Positions 44,876 through 58,186 of a stretch of DNA of 64,000 nucleotides are shown piece after piece. Both the position numbers and the translations under genes were made by a program. How positions within the stretch are numbered: position 1 is the first letter of the stretch; every line of letters begins with the position of its first letter. A model generated the notes under the pieces. It was not told where the DNA came from. It saw only the letters and a list, made by a program, of their open reading frames with translations, and searched no databases. Source of the DNA: Streptomyces uncialis (GTDB lineage: Bacteria; Actinomycetota; Actinomycetes; Streptomycetales; Streptomycetaceae); the NCBI RefSeq assembly GCF_036250755.1, contig NZ_CP109583.1:8674001-8738000 (forward strand), in the 5' to 3' direction.

Positions 44876-45078
44876 CGGCTTCGTCCTCTCAGCGGGCGTG
44901 CAACAGGAGCCAGGGAGCACGTGCCCGTTCGCCGGAGGATCATGGCCCGTCCGTCGCGGGGCCCGCCGTCGCCGCGACCCGAGCGGCCCGGGAGCAGATC
45001 TTCGCCGACGACGGGACCGCGCCCCGGGGCATCACCAGGTGACGTGGCCCGCCGCCCGCGAGATCCGCGGGACGGGCC

Positions 45079-46026
45079 CTAACCGGCCGTCGGTGTTCCG
45101 CCCAGGGTCTCGCGCAGCAGGACCGCCTCCTGGTCGAGGTGGTGGAGCAGCGCCTGGAGGGCGGGGGTGCGGGTGCGGTGGGGTGCCTCGGTGGTGCCCA
45201 CCGTGCGTCCCACCGAGGGGAGTTCGACGGGCAGCGCGGCGAGGTGCTCGTCCTCGCGCAGTACCAGTTCGGGCAGGAGCGCCACCATGTCCGTCTGGAG
45301 GAGCAGCGCCCGCATGGTGAGGATGGACGTGCATTCGACGCGGTCCGCGGGCAGGGCGAGGCCCCGGTCCACGAAGAGGGCGCCGAGTTCCTGACGCAGG
45401 GCGGTCTGCTCGACGGGCAGGATCCAGGGGAACCCGAGGGTGTCCGTGAGTGTGACGCCCTCGGCGTCGAGGAGCGGGTGGCCGGATCGTACGGCGAGCC
45501 GGATGGGCTCCCGGTACAGCATCCGCTGGCGCAGTCCGTCCCCTTCGGCGGGGGCGGAGCCCACCCGGCCGACGATGACGTCCAGCTCGCCCGCCAGCAG
45601 CGCGGGGTGGAGGACGTCCGGGGTGCCCTCGCGTACGACGACGGTGAGCCGGGGCCGTTCCCGTTTGAGTCCGGCGACCGCCCGGGGCAGCAGGACATTC
45701 GCGCCGGCCAGCAGCGTGCCCACGGTCACCGTGCCGTCCTGGCCCTGCCGCAGCCCGGTGAGGTGCTCCCCGGCCCGGCGCACCTCGGCGACCACCGCGC
45801 GGGCGTGTTCCGCCAGTGCCGCGCCGTAGACGGTGGGCCGCATCCCGCGCGGTACGCGGACGAAGAGCGGCAGATCGGCGATGGCCTCCAGCTCATGGAG
45901 GGTCCGGGTCGCGGCGGGCTGGGTGAGATGCAGGGATTCGGCCGCCCGTACGACGCTTCCGTGCTCGCTGACCGCTATGAGCAGGGTCAGGTGCCGGAAC
46001 TTGAGCCGGCCGTCCAGGAGGTCCAT
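45079..46026 (-). CDS. LysR-family regulator of the 3-hydroxyanthranilate operon
   Basis: A 315-residue LysR regulator. The N-terminal HTH is typical (LTLLIAVSEHGSVVRAAESL, then LTQPAATRTLHELE). The effector domain starts at about residue 90. It resembles the GbpR/PcaQ subgroup. It is divergent from the nba-type operon across 183 bp, and is very likely its regulator with a pathway intermediate as inducer. Start ATG 46024-46026 with AAGGAG upstream. Confidence 0.9.
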   Translation of the reverse strand: MDLLDGRLKFRHLTLLIAVSEHGSVVRAAESLHLTQPAATRTLHELEAIADLPLFVRVPRGMRPTVYGAALAEHARAVVAEVRRAGEHLTGLRQGQDGTVTVGTLLAGANVLLPRAVAGLKRERPRLTVVVREGTPDVLHPALLAGELDVIVGRVGSAPAEGDGLRQRMLYREPIRLAVRSGHPLLDAEGVTLTDTLGFPWILPVEQTALRQELGALFVDRGLALPADRVECTSILTMRALLLQTDMVALLPELVLREDEHLAALPVELPSVGRTVGTTEAPHRTRTPALQALLHHLDQEAVLLRETLGGTPTAG

Positions 46027-46108
46027 CCGGGGGCTCCTTCCTGGGAGGCGGGCGGCCTGTGACGGCGCGGGGAGCGCGACATACCAGGATCGCTATAGCT
46101 CTCACACC

Positions 46109-46128
46109 GATCGGCATTGGATCGGCAT
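46109..46128. promoter_or_regulatory. Direct-repeat operator in LysR/operon promoter
   Basis: GATCGGCAT occurs at 46109-46117 and 46120-46128, 11 bp apart and so on one helix face. GCTATAGC lies at 46092-46099, and a possible -10 box TATACC at 46145-46150 serves the plus operon. Likely the LysR-binding region. Confidence 0.5.
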
Positions 46129-46209
46129 AGCTGGGTGGGTGCACTATACCGGCACACCCCGGGGGGCGAGTTTCGGACATTCCCCGGCCCAGTATCGGAG
46201 GTCTGCAAG

Positions 46210-47637
46210 GTGGCTTCACCCGTGCGGCATTACGTAGGAGGCGGGTTCGACGCGTCCGGCGTGCCGTTCCCGCTCGTCGACCCGGTCACCGGGAGCGCCG
46301 TCGGCGAGGTACCGCAAGCGTCCCGCGAGGTGGTCGACCGGGCGGTCCGCGCGGCCCGGGAAGCGCTGCGCGGACCGTGGGCCGCGTGGAGCCCGGCGGA
46401 GCGGTCGCGGCTGCTGCACCGGATCGCGGACGGGATCGAGCGGCGCTTCGAGGAGTTCGTCACCGCCGAGTGCGCCGACACCGGCAAGCCCCGCGAGCTG
46501 GCGTCGACCGTCGACATCCCGCGCGCGGTCGCCAACTTCCGCTCGTACGCGGACCTCCTGGCCGGGCGGAGCGAGCGGTCCTGGCACACCACCACCCCCG
46601 ACGGGCGCGGCGCGCTGAACTACACCGTGCACAAGCCGCTCGGCGTCGTCGCGGTGATCTCCCCGTGGAACCTGCCGCTGCTGCTCCTCACCTGGAAGGT
46701 CGCGCCCGCCCTCGCGACGGGCAACACGGTGGTGGCCAAGCCGTCCGAGCTCACCCCCGGCACCGCCTGTCTGCTGGCCGAGGTGATGGCCGAGGCACAG
46801 GTCCCGGCGGGCGTCTTCAACCTCGTGCACGGCACGGGCGCCGACGCGGCCGGACAGTGGCTCACCGAACACCCCGGGGTGGACGCCATCGCCTTCACGG
46901 GTGAGTCGAGCACCGGGACCGCGATCATGCGGGCGGCGGCGGCCAGGCTGGCGCCGGTCTCCTTCGAGCTGGGCGGCAAGAACGCCGGACTCGTCTTCGC
47001 CGACGCCGATCTGGAACAGGCCGTCGAAGGGACCCTCCGGTCGGCCTTCACCCACAGCGGGCAGGTCTGTCTGTGCACCGAGCGGGTGTATGTGCAGCGT
47101 CCGGTCTTCGACGAGTTCGCGGCGGCGCTGGCCGCCGGCGCGAAGGAACTGTCCGGCTACGGCCCGATGGTCTCCGCCGCCCACCGGGACAAGGTGCTGG
47201 GCCATCTGGCGCGGGCCACCGCCGACGGCGACGTCCTCGCGGGCGGCGGGGTGCCGCACTTCGGGGACGAGCGCGACGGCGGCTTCTGGGTGGAACCCAC
47301 CGTGCTCGCCGGACTGCCCGAGGACCACCCGGCGGTACGGGACGAGATCTTCGGCCCGGTCGTCCATCTGGCGCCGTTCGACACCGAGGAGGAGGCGCTG
47401 ACCCTCGCCAACGCGAGCCCCTACGGGCTGGCCGCCACGGTGTGGACCGGCGACGTGAGCCGCGCGCACCGCGTGGCCCCCGCCCTCGATGTCGGCATCG
47501 CCTGGGTCAACACCTGGAACCTGCGCGACCTCCGTACGCCCTTCGGCGGCGTGAAGGCGTCCGGGATCGGCCGTGAGGGCGGCGACCACTCCCTCGACTT
47601 CTTCTCCGAACCGATGAATGTGTGCGTGAAGCTGTGA
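46210..47637 (+). CDS. nbaE: 2-Aminomuconic 6-semialdehyde dehydrogenase
   Basis: A 475-residue NAD-dependent aldehyde dehydrogenase. [26 protein letters not shown] (general-base Glu) and [12 protein letters not shown] with nucleophile Cys287 are seen; the CLC pattern is typical of the ALDH8/2-aminomuconate and 2-hydroxymuconate semialdehyde group. It oxidises 2-aminomuconate semialdehyde to 2-aminomuconate. The operon context (3-hydroxyanthranilate dioxygenase, ACMS decarboxylase, deaminase) favours the amino substrate over hydroxymuconate semialdehyde. The GTG at 46210 has GGAGG eight bases upstream; the open frame to 46117 would run through the promoter. First gene of a nine-gene operon. 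Confidence 0.88.
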   Translation: MASPVRHYVGGGFDASGVPFPLVDPVTGSAVGEVPQASREVVDRAVRAAREALRGPWAAWSPAERSRLLHRIADGIERRFEEFVTAECADTGKPRELASTVDIPRAVANFRSYADLLAGRSERSWHTTTPDGRGALNYTVHKPLGVVAVISPWNLPLLLLTWKVAPALATGNTVVAKPSELTPGTACLLAEVMAEAQVPAGVFNLVHGTGADAAGQWLTEHPGVDAIAFTGESSTGTAIMRAAAARLAPVSFELGGKNAGLVFADADLEQAVEGTLRSAFTHSGQVCLCTERVYVQRPVFDEFAAALAAGAKELSGYGPMVSAAHRDKVLGHLARATADGDVLAGGGVPHFGDERDGGFWVEPTVLAGLPEDHPAVRDEIFGPVVHLAPFDTEEEALTLANASPYGLAATVWTGDVSRAHRVAPALDVGIAWVNTWNLRDLRTPFGGVKASGIGREGGDHSLDFFSEPMNVCVKL

Positions 47638-47654
47638 GCACAAGGGACGAGACC

Positions 47655-48505
47655 GTGAACACGACGGGTGAGGCGGCGGGCGCGACGCCCGACCAGGTGG
47701 CGAGCGCCGCACAACGCCTGGAGGAGGCGCACCGCACCGGTGTCCCGTGCGCCCCGGTACGCGACCTCCTGCCGCCCGGGGACCTGGACGCCGCCTACGC
47801 CGTCCAGTCCGTCCTCACCGAACGCCGCCGCGCCCGGGGCCGTCGCGTCACCGGCTGGAAGATCGGTCTGACCTCGGTTGCCGTGCAGCGGCAACTCGGC
47901 GTCGGCACACCGGACTTCGGCGCGCTCCTCGACGACACCGCCGTGCCGGACGGCGCCGAGATCCCCTGGGGCTCGGTGCTCCAGCCCCGCGCCGAGGCCG
48001 AGGTCGCCCTGGTCCTCGAACACGACCTCCTCCACGAGCGGCACACGGTGGCCGACGTGATCCGCGCGACCGCCTTCGCGCTGCCCGCCATCGAGGTGGT
48101 CGGCAGCCGGATACGCGACTGGGACATCTCGGCCGTGGACACCATCGCCGACAACGCCTCCAGCGGCGCGTACGTCCTCGGCACCCGGCCCGTGCCGCTG
48201 CGGGACCTCGATCTGCGGACCGCCGGGATGGTGCTGGAGCGCCGCGGCGAGCCCGTCTCCACCGGTGCGGGCGTCGCCTGCCTGGGGAACCCGCTGCACG
48301 CCGCCGTCTGGCTGGCCGACACCCTCGTCCGGCTCGGCCGCCCGCTGCGCGCCGGGGACACCGTGCTCACCGGCGCGCTCGGACCCATGACGGCCGCCCG
48401 GCCCGGTGATGTGTTCGAGGCCCGTGTCGACGGGCTCGGCTCGGTCCGCGCGGCCTTCGGGCGCGCCGCCCACGAAGCCCACGAAGCCCAGGAAGGGGAC
48501 GTCCG

Positions 48506-48509
<4 letters not shown>
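47655..48509 (+). CDS. nbaH: 2-Keto-4-pentenoate hydratase
   Basis: A 284-residue member of the MhpD/DmpE fumarylacetoacetase-like fold family. [17 protein letters not shown] and [15 protein letters not shown], which supply metal ligands, are seen. It hydrates 2-oxopent-4-enoate to 4-hydroxy-2-oxovalerate. GTG 47655 has AAGGGA seven bases upstream; GTG 47634, overlapping the previous stop, would add seven residues. It overlaps the next ATG by four bases. Confidence 0.87.
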
Positions 48510-51267
<2,758 letters not shown>

Positions 51268-51271
<4 letters not shown>

Positions 51272-52182
51272 AGGCAGCCGTGATCGGATCGGGCAACATC
51301 GGCACCGATCTCCTCATCAAGATCATCAGAGGGTCGGGGAACGTCACCGCCGCCGCGATGATCGGCATCGACCCGGACTCGGAAGGGCTCGCCCGCGCCC
51401 GCCGACTCGGGGTCCCGACCAGCTCGGACGGCGTGGCCGGACTGATCGCGCTCGACGGATTCGACGAGATCGACGTGGTCTTCGACGCCACCTCCGCCGC
51501 CGCGCACCACCGCAACGCCGCCGCGCTCGCCCCGTACGGCAAGACGCTCGTCGACCTGACCCCGGCGGCCATCGGCCCGTACGTCGTCCCGCCCGTCAAC
51601 CTCGACGAGCACCTCGACGCCCGCAACGTCAACATGGTCACCTGCGGCGGCCAGGCCACCATCCCGATCGTCGCCGCCGTCGCTGCGGTCGCCCCGGTCC
51701 ACTACGCGGAGATCGTCGCCTCGATCGCCTCCCGCTCGGCCGGCCCCGGCACCCGCGCCAACATCGACGAGTTCACCGAGACCACGTCCCGCGCCCTCGA
51801 ACAGGTCGGCGGCGCGAGTCGCGGCAAGGCGATCATCGTGCTCAACCCGGCGGAACCGCCGCTGCTGATGCGCGACACCGTCCACTGCGTCGTCGACGAC
51901 TGCGACACCGGGCGGGTGACCGACTCCGTCCACGCCATGGTCGCGTCCGTCGCCGCCTACGTACCCGGCTACCGGCTCAAGCAGGAACCGCAGTTCCGCG
52001 CCCTCGCGGCCGACGACCCGCTGACCGGGCTCGCCGGCGGCGGACGGCTCCTCGTCTCCGTCTATCTGGAGGTCGAGGGCGCCGCCCACCACCTCCCCGC
52101 CTACGCCGGAAACCTCGACATCATGACCTCCGCCGCGCTGCGCACCGCCGAGCGCCTCGCCGAACGGAGCCGGGTCCGATGA
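51268..52182 (+). CDS. nbaJ: Acetaldehyde dehydrogenase (acylating)
   Basis: A 304-residue enzyme of the MhpF/DmpF family. The N-terminal [10 protein letters not shown] binds NAD; the nucleophile Cys126 is in [13 protein letters not shown]. It converts acetaldehyde to acetyl-CoA and normally works in a channelled complex with the aldolase encoded next (ATGA overlap). Confidence 0.93.
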
Positions 52183-53210
52183 CCAAGGTCTACGTCCAGG
52201 ACGTCACCCTGCGCGACGGTATGCACGCCGTGTCGCACCGCTACACCCTCGACCAGGTCCGGGCCATCGCCGCCGCCCTGGACGCCGCGGGCGTCGACGC
52301 CGTCGAGGTCTCCCACGGCGACGGCCTCTCCGGCTCCTCCGTCACCTACGGACCCGGCGCCCACACCGACTGGGAGTGGCTGGAGGCGGCGGCCGAGGTG
52401 CTCGACCGGGCCAGGCTCACCACCCTGCTGCTCCCCGGTATCGGCACCGCCGACGACCTGCGCCGCGCCCACTCCCTCGGCGTCACGTCGGTCCGGGTCG
52501 CCACGCACTGCACCGAGGCGGACATCTCCGCCCAGCACATCGGTCTGGCCCGGGAACTGGGCATGGACGTGTCGGGCTTCCTGATGATGTCCCACCTCGC
52601 CCCGCCCGCCGAGCTGGCCGCGCAGGCCCGCCTCATGGAGTCCTACGGCGCGCACTGCGTCTACGTCACCGACTCCGGCGGCCGGCTCACCATGGACGGC
52701 GTACGGGACCGGGTCCGCGCCTACCGCGACGTACTCGACCCGGCCACCGGGATCGGCATCCACGCCCACCACAACCTCGGCCTCGGGGTGGCCAACAGCA
52801 TTGTGGCGGTGGAGGCCGGGGCGCACCGCGTCGACGCCTCCCTCGCCGGACAGGGCGCGGGCGCCGGGAACGCGCCGCTGGAGCCCACCGTCGCGGTGTT
52901 CGACCTCATGGGCTGGGAACACGGCTGCGACCTGTTCCCGCTGATGGACGCCGCCGAGGAGCTCGTACGACCGACCCAGGACCGACCCGTGCGGGTCGAC
53001 CGGGAGACACTGACGCTCGGGTACGCCGGGGTGTACTCCAGCTTCCTGCGGCACGCGGAGAACACGGCCGGGCGCCACCGTCTCGACACCCGCGACCTGC
53101 TGGTCGAGGCGGGACGGCGGCGGCTGGTCGGCGGGCAGGAGGACCTGCTCACCGACATCGCGCTCGATCTCGTCCGGGACCGCGACGCCACCCCCGCCCC
53201 CGACGCCTGA
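52179..53210 (+). CDS. nbaI: 4-Hydroxy-2-oxovalerate aldolase
   Basis: A 343-residue HMGL-like TIM-barrel aldolase ([13 protein letters not shown] at the N-terminus; metal-binding [13 protein letters not shown]). It splits 4-hydroxy-2-oxovalerate into pyruvate and acetaldehyde. It completes the lower pathway; the kynureninase gene follows after 32 bp. Confidence 0.93.
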   Translation: MTKVYVQDVTLRDGMHAVSHRYTLDQVRAIAAALDAAGVDAVEVSHGDGLSGSSVTYGPGAHTDWEWLEAAAEVLDRARLTTLLLPGIGTADDLRRAHSLGVTSVRVATHCTEADISAQHIGLARELGMDVSGFLMMSHLAPPAELAAQARLMESYGAHCVYVTDSGGRLTMDGVRDRVRAYRDVLDPATGIGIHAHHNLGLGVANSIVAVEAGAHRVDASLAGQGAGAGNAPLEPTVAVFDLMGWEHGCDLFPLMDAAEELVRPTQDRPVRVDRETLTLGYAGVYSSFLRHAENTAGRHRLDTRDLLVEAGRRRLVGGQEDLLTDIALDLVRDRDATPAPDA

Positions 53211-53242
53211 CCGCCCTACCCCACCACCACGGAGAACCATCC

Positions 53243-54478
53243 ATGCTGACCGAACGCGCCGCCGCGCTCGACGCCGCCGACCCGCTCGCCCACATCCGTG
53301 ACCGCTTCCTGCTGCCCGACGGGGTCGTGTACCTCGACGGCAACTCGCTCGGTGCCCTGCCCGCCGCCGTCCCGGCGGTCGTCGAGGACGCCGTGCACCG
53401 CCAGTGGGGCACCGACCTGATCCGTTCCTGGAACGGCAACGGCTGGTGGGAGGCGCCGCTGCGCACCGGTGACACCCTCGGCCGGCTGATCGGCGCGGCC
53501 CCCGGCCAGACGGTGGTCGGGGACTCCACCAGCGTGCAGCTGTTCAACACCCTGCTCGCCGCCGCCCGGATGCGCCCCGGGGCCCGGCTGCTGCTGACCG
53601 ACCCCGACCACTTCCCCACCGACCAGTACATCGCCGACTCGGTGGGCCGCCTCCTCGGGCTCGACGTCCGCCGGGTACCGGCACGGGAGGCCGCCGCGGT
53701 ACTGGCCGCCGAGGCCGGGAACGTCGCCGTCGCCGCCTACGCCCCGGTGGACTACCGCACCGGCGAGCTGTACGACATGGCCGCGCTCACCGCCGCCGCG
53801 CACGCCGCCGGGGCCCTGATGCACTGGGACCTGTGCCACGCGGCGGGTTCCCTGCCCGTCGAGCTGGACGCCATCGAGGCGGACTTCGCGGTCGGCTGCG
53901 GCTACAAGTACCTCTCCGGCGGCCCCGGCGCCCCGGCGTTCGCCTACGTCGCCCGCCGCCACCAGGCCGGCTTCGACCACCCCCTCACCGGCTGGCACGG
54001 GCACACGGAGCCGTTCGCCATGTCCGGCACGTACGCCCCGGGGGACGGCATCAGCCGCGCCCGGATCAGCACCCCGCCGCTGCTGTCGATGCTCGCCCTG
54101 GAAGCCGCGCTCACGGCCTTCGACGGGGTGGAGATGACGGCCGTCCGCGCCAAGAACCTGTCGCTGACCGGGTTCTTCCAGGACTGCGCCGACACCCTGC
54201 TCGACGGCCTCGGCTTCACCATGGCCACCCCCCGCGACCCGGAGCGCCGCGGCAGCCAGGTCGCCCTGCGCCACGCGGAGGCGTACCCGCTGGTGGCCGC
54301 GCTCACCGCCCGCGGTGTGATCGGCGACATGCGCGCCCCCGACCTGCTCCGCTTCGGCTTCAACGCCCTGTACGTCACGCACGCCGATGTCCTGCACGCC
54401 GTACAGGAGCTGCACGCCGTCGTGACCGGCGGTGCGCACCTGGCCCCCGCCTTCCAGCAGCGCCCCACCGTCACCTGA
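53243..54478 (+). CDS. kynU: Kynureninase
   Basis: A 411-residue PLP enzyme. It shows YLDGNSLGALP, HWDLCHAAGSLPVELD and the PLP-lysine motif GCGYKYLSGGPGAP (Lys222). It cleaves kynurenine or 3-hydroxykynurenine to anthranilate or 3-hydroxyanthranilate plus alanine. Its place after the dioxygenase pathway suggests that it supplies 3-hydroxyanthranilate. No tryptophan 2,3-dioxygenase, formamidase or kynurenine 3-monooxygenase gene lies in the window, so those steps are elsewhere or the substrate is imported. ATG 53243 follows CGGAGA. A repeat array starts at its stop codon. Confidence 0.92.
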   Translation: MLTERAAALDAADPLAHIRDRFLLPDGVVYLDGNSLGALPAAVPAVVEDAVHRQWGTDLIRSWNGNGWWEAPLRTGDTLGRLIGAAPGQTVVGDSTSVQLFNTLLAAARMRPGARLLLTDPDHFPTDQYIADSVGRLLGLDVRRVPAREAAAVLAAEAGNVAVAAYAPVDYRTGELYDMAALTAAAHAAGALMHWDLCHAAGSLPVELDAIEADFAVGCGYKYLSGGPGAPAFAYVARRHQAGFDHPLTGWHGHTEPFAMSGTYAPGDGISRARISTPPLLSMLALEAALTAFDGVEMTAVRAKNLSLTGFFQDCADTLLDGLGFTMATPRDPERRGSQVALRHAEAYPLVAALTARGVIGDMRAPDLLRFGFNALYVTHADVLHAVQELHAVVTGGAHLAPAFQQRPTVT

Positions 54479-54556
54479 TCCCGCCCACCACCTGATCCCG
54501 CCCGCCACCTGATCCCGCCCGCCACCTGATCCCGCCCGCCACCCGATCCCGCCCGT
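54472..54556. repeat. 17-bp tandem repeat, five units, on kynureninase stop
   Basis: Five units of CACCTGATCCCGCCCGC, starting at 54472, 54489, 54506, 54523 and 54540, with one or two changes in the first and last. The first contains the TGA at 54476-54478. Related CACC/CTGATC fragments continue to about 54660. There is no hairpin and no spacer. Confidence 0.9.
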
Positions 54557-54719
54557 CCGCCCGATCGGCCCGTCGTCCGAACCGTCCCGGACGGTTCCGT
54601 CCCCAGCCCACCGTCACCTGATCAGGTCCCCACCCGCCTGATCAGGCGCCCATCCGCCCGCCCCAGGGGCACATCGCGCGCATATCCCGTTCCGTTCCTT
54701 CTCAGACAAGGACCGTCAC

Positions 54720-56480
54720 ATGCGTTCCCTCCGCAGAAACGCCGCCCTGGCCGCGGTGGTCGCCGCCGCCACCACGGCCACCCTTCTCGCCCCCGGGGTG
54801 TCCGGCGCGAAGTCCGTCGCCGCCGACCCGAACATCCTCGACGTCTGCGAGGACCGCCGCCCCGGGCCGGCCGACCCCGGCTCGTACGGCATGCAGCTGG
54901 ACGGCAGCTTCCGTCATCCCGCGCTCACCCCGGTCGACGAGCAGAACGAGCACGACTTCCCGGGCCGCAACAAGAAGTACGACACCCGCTCGTACATCAA
55001 GAACATGAAGGTCGAAGCCGCTTACGAGGGCGCCGACTTCACCCCCGACTACTTCCACACCTGGCAGAACATCGTCGACTTCGACGGCCGCCGCTACCTC
55101 TTCCAGTACAGCCGCTCCGACGGCCGCGTCTACGACATCACCGACATCAAGAAGGTCAAGGTGGTCGAGCGGATGAGCCGCAAGGACGTGGGCGGTGACG
55201 AGACCCGGGCGAACGGCGACTGGGCGGCACACGACTACTGGGGCGCCTCCACCATCCAGTGGAACAAGAGGCTCAACGCGTACGTCATGGTCCAGAGCTT
55301 CGAGAGCAGGCGCCAGATCTCGGAACTGTCCGACCACCCGCCCGGGGACAAGTACAACAACCCGGAGGGCGTGAAGAAGCTGCGCGCCAAGCCGGGGCTC
55401 AAGGGCTTCAAGGTGTTCCGCCTGGACGGCCCGCGCAAGAAGGACTGGAAGCTGCTGACGACGGTCTCCACCGACTCCACGCAGGCCGACCCGCTGAACA
55501 CCGACCCGGCGAAGGCGCAGCAGGGCTCCGGCTCGATCGACGTGCCGTACTGGACCGGCGAGAAGTACATGTTCATCGCCGCGGCGCCGGACGACACCTA
55601 CTCCGGGACCGAGTACCCGACCAATCTGCACTCGCCCGGCTACCAGTCCTGGGACATGTCCGACCCGGCCCGCCCGAAGCTCCTGGACACCTGGCACCTG
55701 CCTGGTCAGCGCACCGGTGAGGACGCCGCGTACCGTGAGAACCCGCGCTGCGGCAACCGCACCAGCTGGATGGGTGCCCGGATGCCGCTCTTCCTGCCCA
55801 GGCCCGTCGAGAAGGGCGGGCGTTACGCCTTCGCCGCCATGGGCGGTTACGGCCTGACGGTCCTCGACGTCTCCGACCCGTCGAACATGAGGACCGTGAG
55901 CCATCTCGACCTGCCGGCCTCCGTCGCGGGCACCGAGGGCGACAACATCGACGTGTCCCAGTACGAGAAGACCGGGATGATCTACTACTCCGGCTACCCG
56001 CTCACCGAGGACTGCTACGAGCCGTACAAGGACGTCTACCAGATCGACGCCCGCGACCCGAAGCAGCCCCGTGTCGTCGGTGTCCTGCCCCGTCCGACCC
56101 CGCCGAGGTCCGCAGGGATCACCGACTACTGCCAGCGCCGCGGCAGCTTCGGCCCCAAGCGCACCGGCTACTACACCAACCCGGGCCAGCACACCGCCGG
56201 TGTCCTGAGCTACGGCTTCTACAACGCGGGCGTGCAGTTCTTCGACGTCTCCGACCCCGCCGAGCCGGAGATCTCCGCCTACTTCGTCCCGAAGGCGTAC
56301 GGCCCGTCGACCGCCGACTACGCGTACGGCAACCAGACCCACGGCGTCTACGTGGAGTGGGACCGCAACATCGCCTGGACGCTGACCAACCACGGCATCT
56401 ACGCGCTGTCCTCACCGAAGGTCCTGGGCAAGCCGGACCGGGACGCGCCCGCGAGGCCGTTCCGCAACAGCGAGTTCTGA
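54720..56480 (+). CDS. Secreted LVIVD-repeat protein of unknown function
   Basis: A 586-residue exported protein. Residues 1-30 are a Sec signal peptide (RNAALAAVVAAATTATLL). The mature protein is strand-rich with LVIVD-type blades such as YGLTVLDVSDPSNMRTV and AGVQFFDVSDPAEPEIS, indicating a beta-propeller. It has several Cys and many aromatic residues. No catalytic motif is recognised. It has its own ribosome site (AAGGA), 241 bp after kynureninase, and precedes the amino-acid permease gene by 59 bp, so it may belong to the same regulon; a surface binding role is a guess. Confidence 0.75.
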   Translation: MRSLRRNAALAAVVAAATTATLLAPGVSGAKSVAADPNILDVCEDRRPGPADPGSYGMQLDGSFRHPALTPVDEQNEHDFPGRNKKYDTRSYIKNMKVEAAYEGADFTPDYFHTWQNIVDFDGRRYLFQYSRSDGRVYDITDIKKVKVVERMSRKDVGGDETRANGDWAAHDYWGASTIQWNKRLNAYVMVQSFESRRQISELSDHPPGDKYNNPEGVKKLRAKPGLKGFKVFRLDGPRKKDWKLLTTVSTDSTQADPLNTDPAKAQQGSGSIDVPYWTGEKYMFIAAAPDDTYSGTEYPTNLHSPGYQSWDMSDPARPKLLDTWHLPGQRTGEDAAYRENPRCGNRTSWMGARMPLFLPRPVEKGGRYAFAAMGGYGLTVLDVSDPSNMRTVSHLDLPASVAGTEGDNIDVSQYEKTGMIYYSGYPLTEDCYEPYKDVYQIDARDPKQPRVVGVLPRPTPPRSAGITDYCQRRGSFGPKRTGYYTNPGQHTAGVLSYGFYNAGVQFFDVSDPAEPEISAYFVPKAYGPSTADYAYGNQTHGVYVEWDRNIAWTLTNHGIYALSSPKVLGKPDRDAPARPFRNSEF

Positions 56481-56539
56481 GCCCCTCACCCGCTCACCCG
56501 CTCGTCAACCCCGTCATCCTTCAGAAGGGCACCACCGCC

Positions 56540-58009
56540 ATGGCTGCTGCACCCGGTGACTCCGCACCGCTCGCACCGCCCGCCGACGCCGACGGCGTCA
56601 GACCGGCCCCCGACACCGAAGGGGCCGCACCGGCACCCGCCGGTGAGGGACTGGTCCGCTCCCTCACCCACCGGCAGACGACCATGATCGGGCTGGGCTC
56701 CGCGCTCGGCACCGGCCTCTTCCTCGGCTCCAGCACCGCCATATCCATGGCCGGCCCCGCCGTGATCATCTCGTACGCCATCGGTGCGGTGCTGGTCGCC
56801 GTCATCGCCGTCCTGCTGGGCGAGATGTCCGCCGCCCACCCGGTCCAGGGCTCGTTCGGCACCATCGCGCACCGCTACCTCGGCCCGTGGGCCGGGTTCC
56901 TCAGCCGGTGGCTGTACTGGTTCAGCGCGGTCGTCGTCATCGGGACGGAGGTCGTCGCCTCCGCGCTGTACATCCGGTGGTGGTGGCCCGAGGTGCCGAT
57001 GTCGGTGGCGATCCTGGCGATCGCCGCGATCGTCCTCGCGGTCAACATCATCAGCGTGAAGTCCTTCGGCACCACCGAGTTCTGGCTCTCCACCGTCAAG
57101 GTGGTGGCGCTCTGCGCCTTCATCCTGTGCGCCGCACTGCTGGTCTTCTTCGGACTGCCGGACACGGAGGCCACCGGCTTCGCCAACCTCGCCGACGACG
57201 GCGGATTCGTGCCGCACGGGGCGAGCTCGATCTGGCTGGCCATGTCCGTGGTGATGTTCGCCTACGCCGGTTTCGAGGTCGTCGCCATCGCGTCGGCGGA
57301 GGCGGTCGACCCGCAGCGCACCATCCGCACCGCGATGCGCCAGCTGGCCTGGCGGCTGAGCTTCTTCTACCTCCTCGCCATCACCCTGGTCCTCGCGCTG
57401 ATCCCGTGGCGCAAGCTCGCGGACGGCGACGGAAGTGTCGAGACGAGCCCCTTCGTGCGGGTCTTCTCGGAGGTCGGCGTGCCCGCCGCGGCGACCCTCA
57501 CCAACGCGGTCGTCCTCATCGCCGCGATGTCCGCCGCCAACGCCCACCTGTACGGCGCCTCCCGGCTGCTGCACTCGCTCGGCGGCGACAAGCTGGCCCC
57601 GGCGCCGATGGCCAAGCTCAGCAAGCGCGGTGTCCCCGCCGTCGCCCTGGCCGCGTCGACCGTCGGTATAGCCGCCGCCGCGCTGCTGGCCTTCTACGAC
57701 GTCAGCGGACTGTTCGGCATCATGATGTCGATCGCGCTCTTCGCGGTGCTGCTGGTGTGGCTGCTGATTCTCGCGTCGTACATCGCCTTCCGGCGCCACC
57801 GGACGGCGCACCCGGAGGAGTTCACCGGCTTCAGCGTCCCGGCAGGCGGGAAGCTGGCCATCGTGGCCCTGGTCGGGGTGCTCGCGGTCGCCGCCACCGC
57901 GGTGGAGGTCCCCGACATGCGCCAGGCGGCGGGCATCGGTCTCGCCTTCACCGCCGTCCTCGGTGTCTGCTACGCCCTGACCACCCTCCGCAAGACCCAG
58001 CAGAAGTAG
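56540..58009 (+). CDS. Amino-acid permease (APC family, AAT type)
   Basis: A 489-residue membrane protein with about twelve helices. A 40-residue Pro/Ala/Asp-rich cytoplasmic leader precedes the family signature TTMIGLGSALGTGLFLGSS, and the FAYAGFEVVAIASAEAVDPQ motif follows in the middle. It should import an amino acid with protons. Its place after the kynureninase operon suggests tryptophan, kynurenine or a related aromatic compound; this is inference. ATG 56540 with AGAAGGG upstream. It ends before a strong terminator. Confidence 0.87.
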   Translation: MAAAPGDSAPLAPPADADGVRPAPDTEGAAPAPAGEGLVRSLTHRQTTMIGLGSALGTGLFLGSSTAISMAGPAVIISYAIGAVLVAVIAVLLGEMSAAHPVQGSFGTIAHRYLGPWAGFLSRWLYWFSAVVVIGTEVVASALYIRWWWPEVPMSVAILAIAAIVLAVNIISVKSFGTTEFWLSTVKVVALCAFILCAALLVFFGLPDTEATGFANLADDGGFVPHGASSIWLAMSVVMFAYAGFEVVAIASAEAVDPQRTIRTAMRQLAWRLSFFYLLAITLVLALIPWRKLADGDGSVETSPFVRVFSEVGVPAAATLTNAVVLIAAMSAANAHLYGASRLLHSLGGDKLAPAPMAKLSKRGVPAVALAASTVGIAAAALLAFYDVSGLFGIMMSIALFAVLLVWLLILASYIAFRRHRTAHPEEFTGFSVPAGGKLAIVALVGVLAVAATAVEVPDMRQAAGIGLAFTAVLGVCYALTTLRKTQQK

Positions 58010-58062
58010 CGCGCGACCCCGCGCCGGAGAACTGACACGTGACACCTGATGTCCGGTATCTC

Positions 58063-58104
58063 GTGCCTGGTGCCTGGTGCCTGGTGCCTGGTGCCTGGTG
58101 CCTG
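58063..58104. repeat. 7-bp tandem repeat, six units
   Basis: Six exact copies of GTGCCTG, flanked by two copies of CCTGATGTCCG-like sequence, between the permease gene stop and the terminator. Confidence 0.9.
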
Positions 58105-58119
58105 ATGTCCGACACCTGA

Positions 58120-58161
58120 CGCCGCAGGGCGCCGCTGTTCCCACAGCGGCGCCCTGCGGCG
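58120..58161. terminator. Strong bidirectional terminator hairpin
   Basis: A perfect 18-bp stem (58120-58137 with 58144-58161, CGCCGCAGGGCGCCGCTG) and six-base loop TTCCCA between convergent genes ending at 58009 and 58187. Confidence 0.9.
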
Positions 58162-58186
58162 CGCCCCGGTACCGGGGCGTGCGCGG

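Noticed and set aside
47622..47654. Longer start for the hydratase at GTG 47634
   Set aside because: GTG 47655 has a better ribosome site; the earlier start cannot be excluded and is mentioned in the entry.
54472..54556. Possible CRISPR array or origin iterons
   Set aside because: 17-bp units without spacers, beginning inside a coding sequence; no replication initiator gene nearby.
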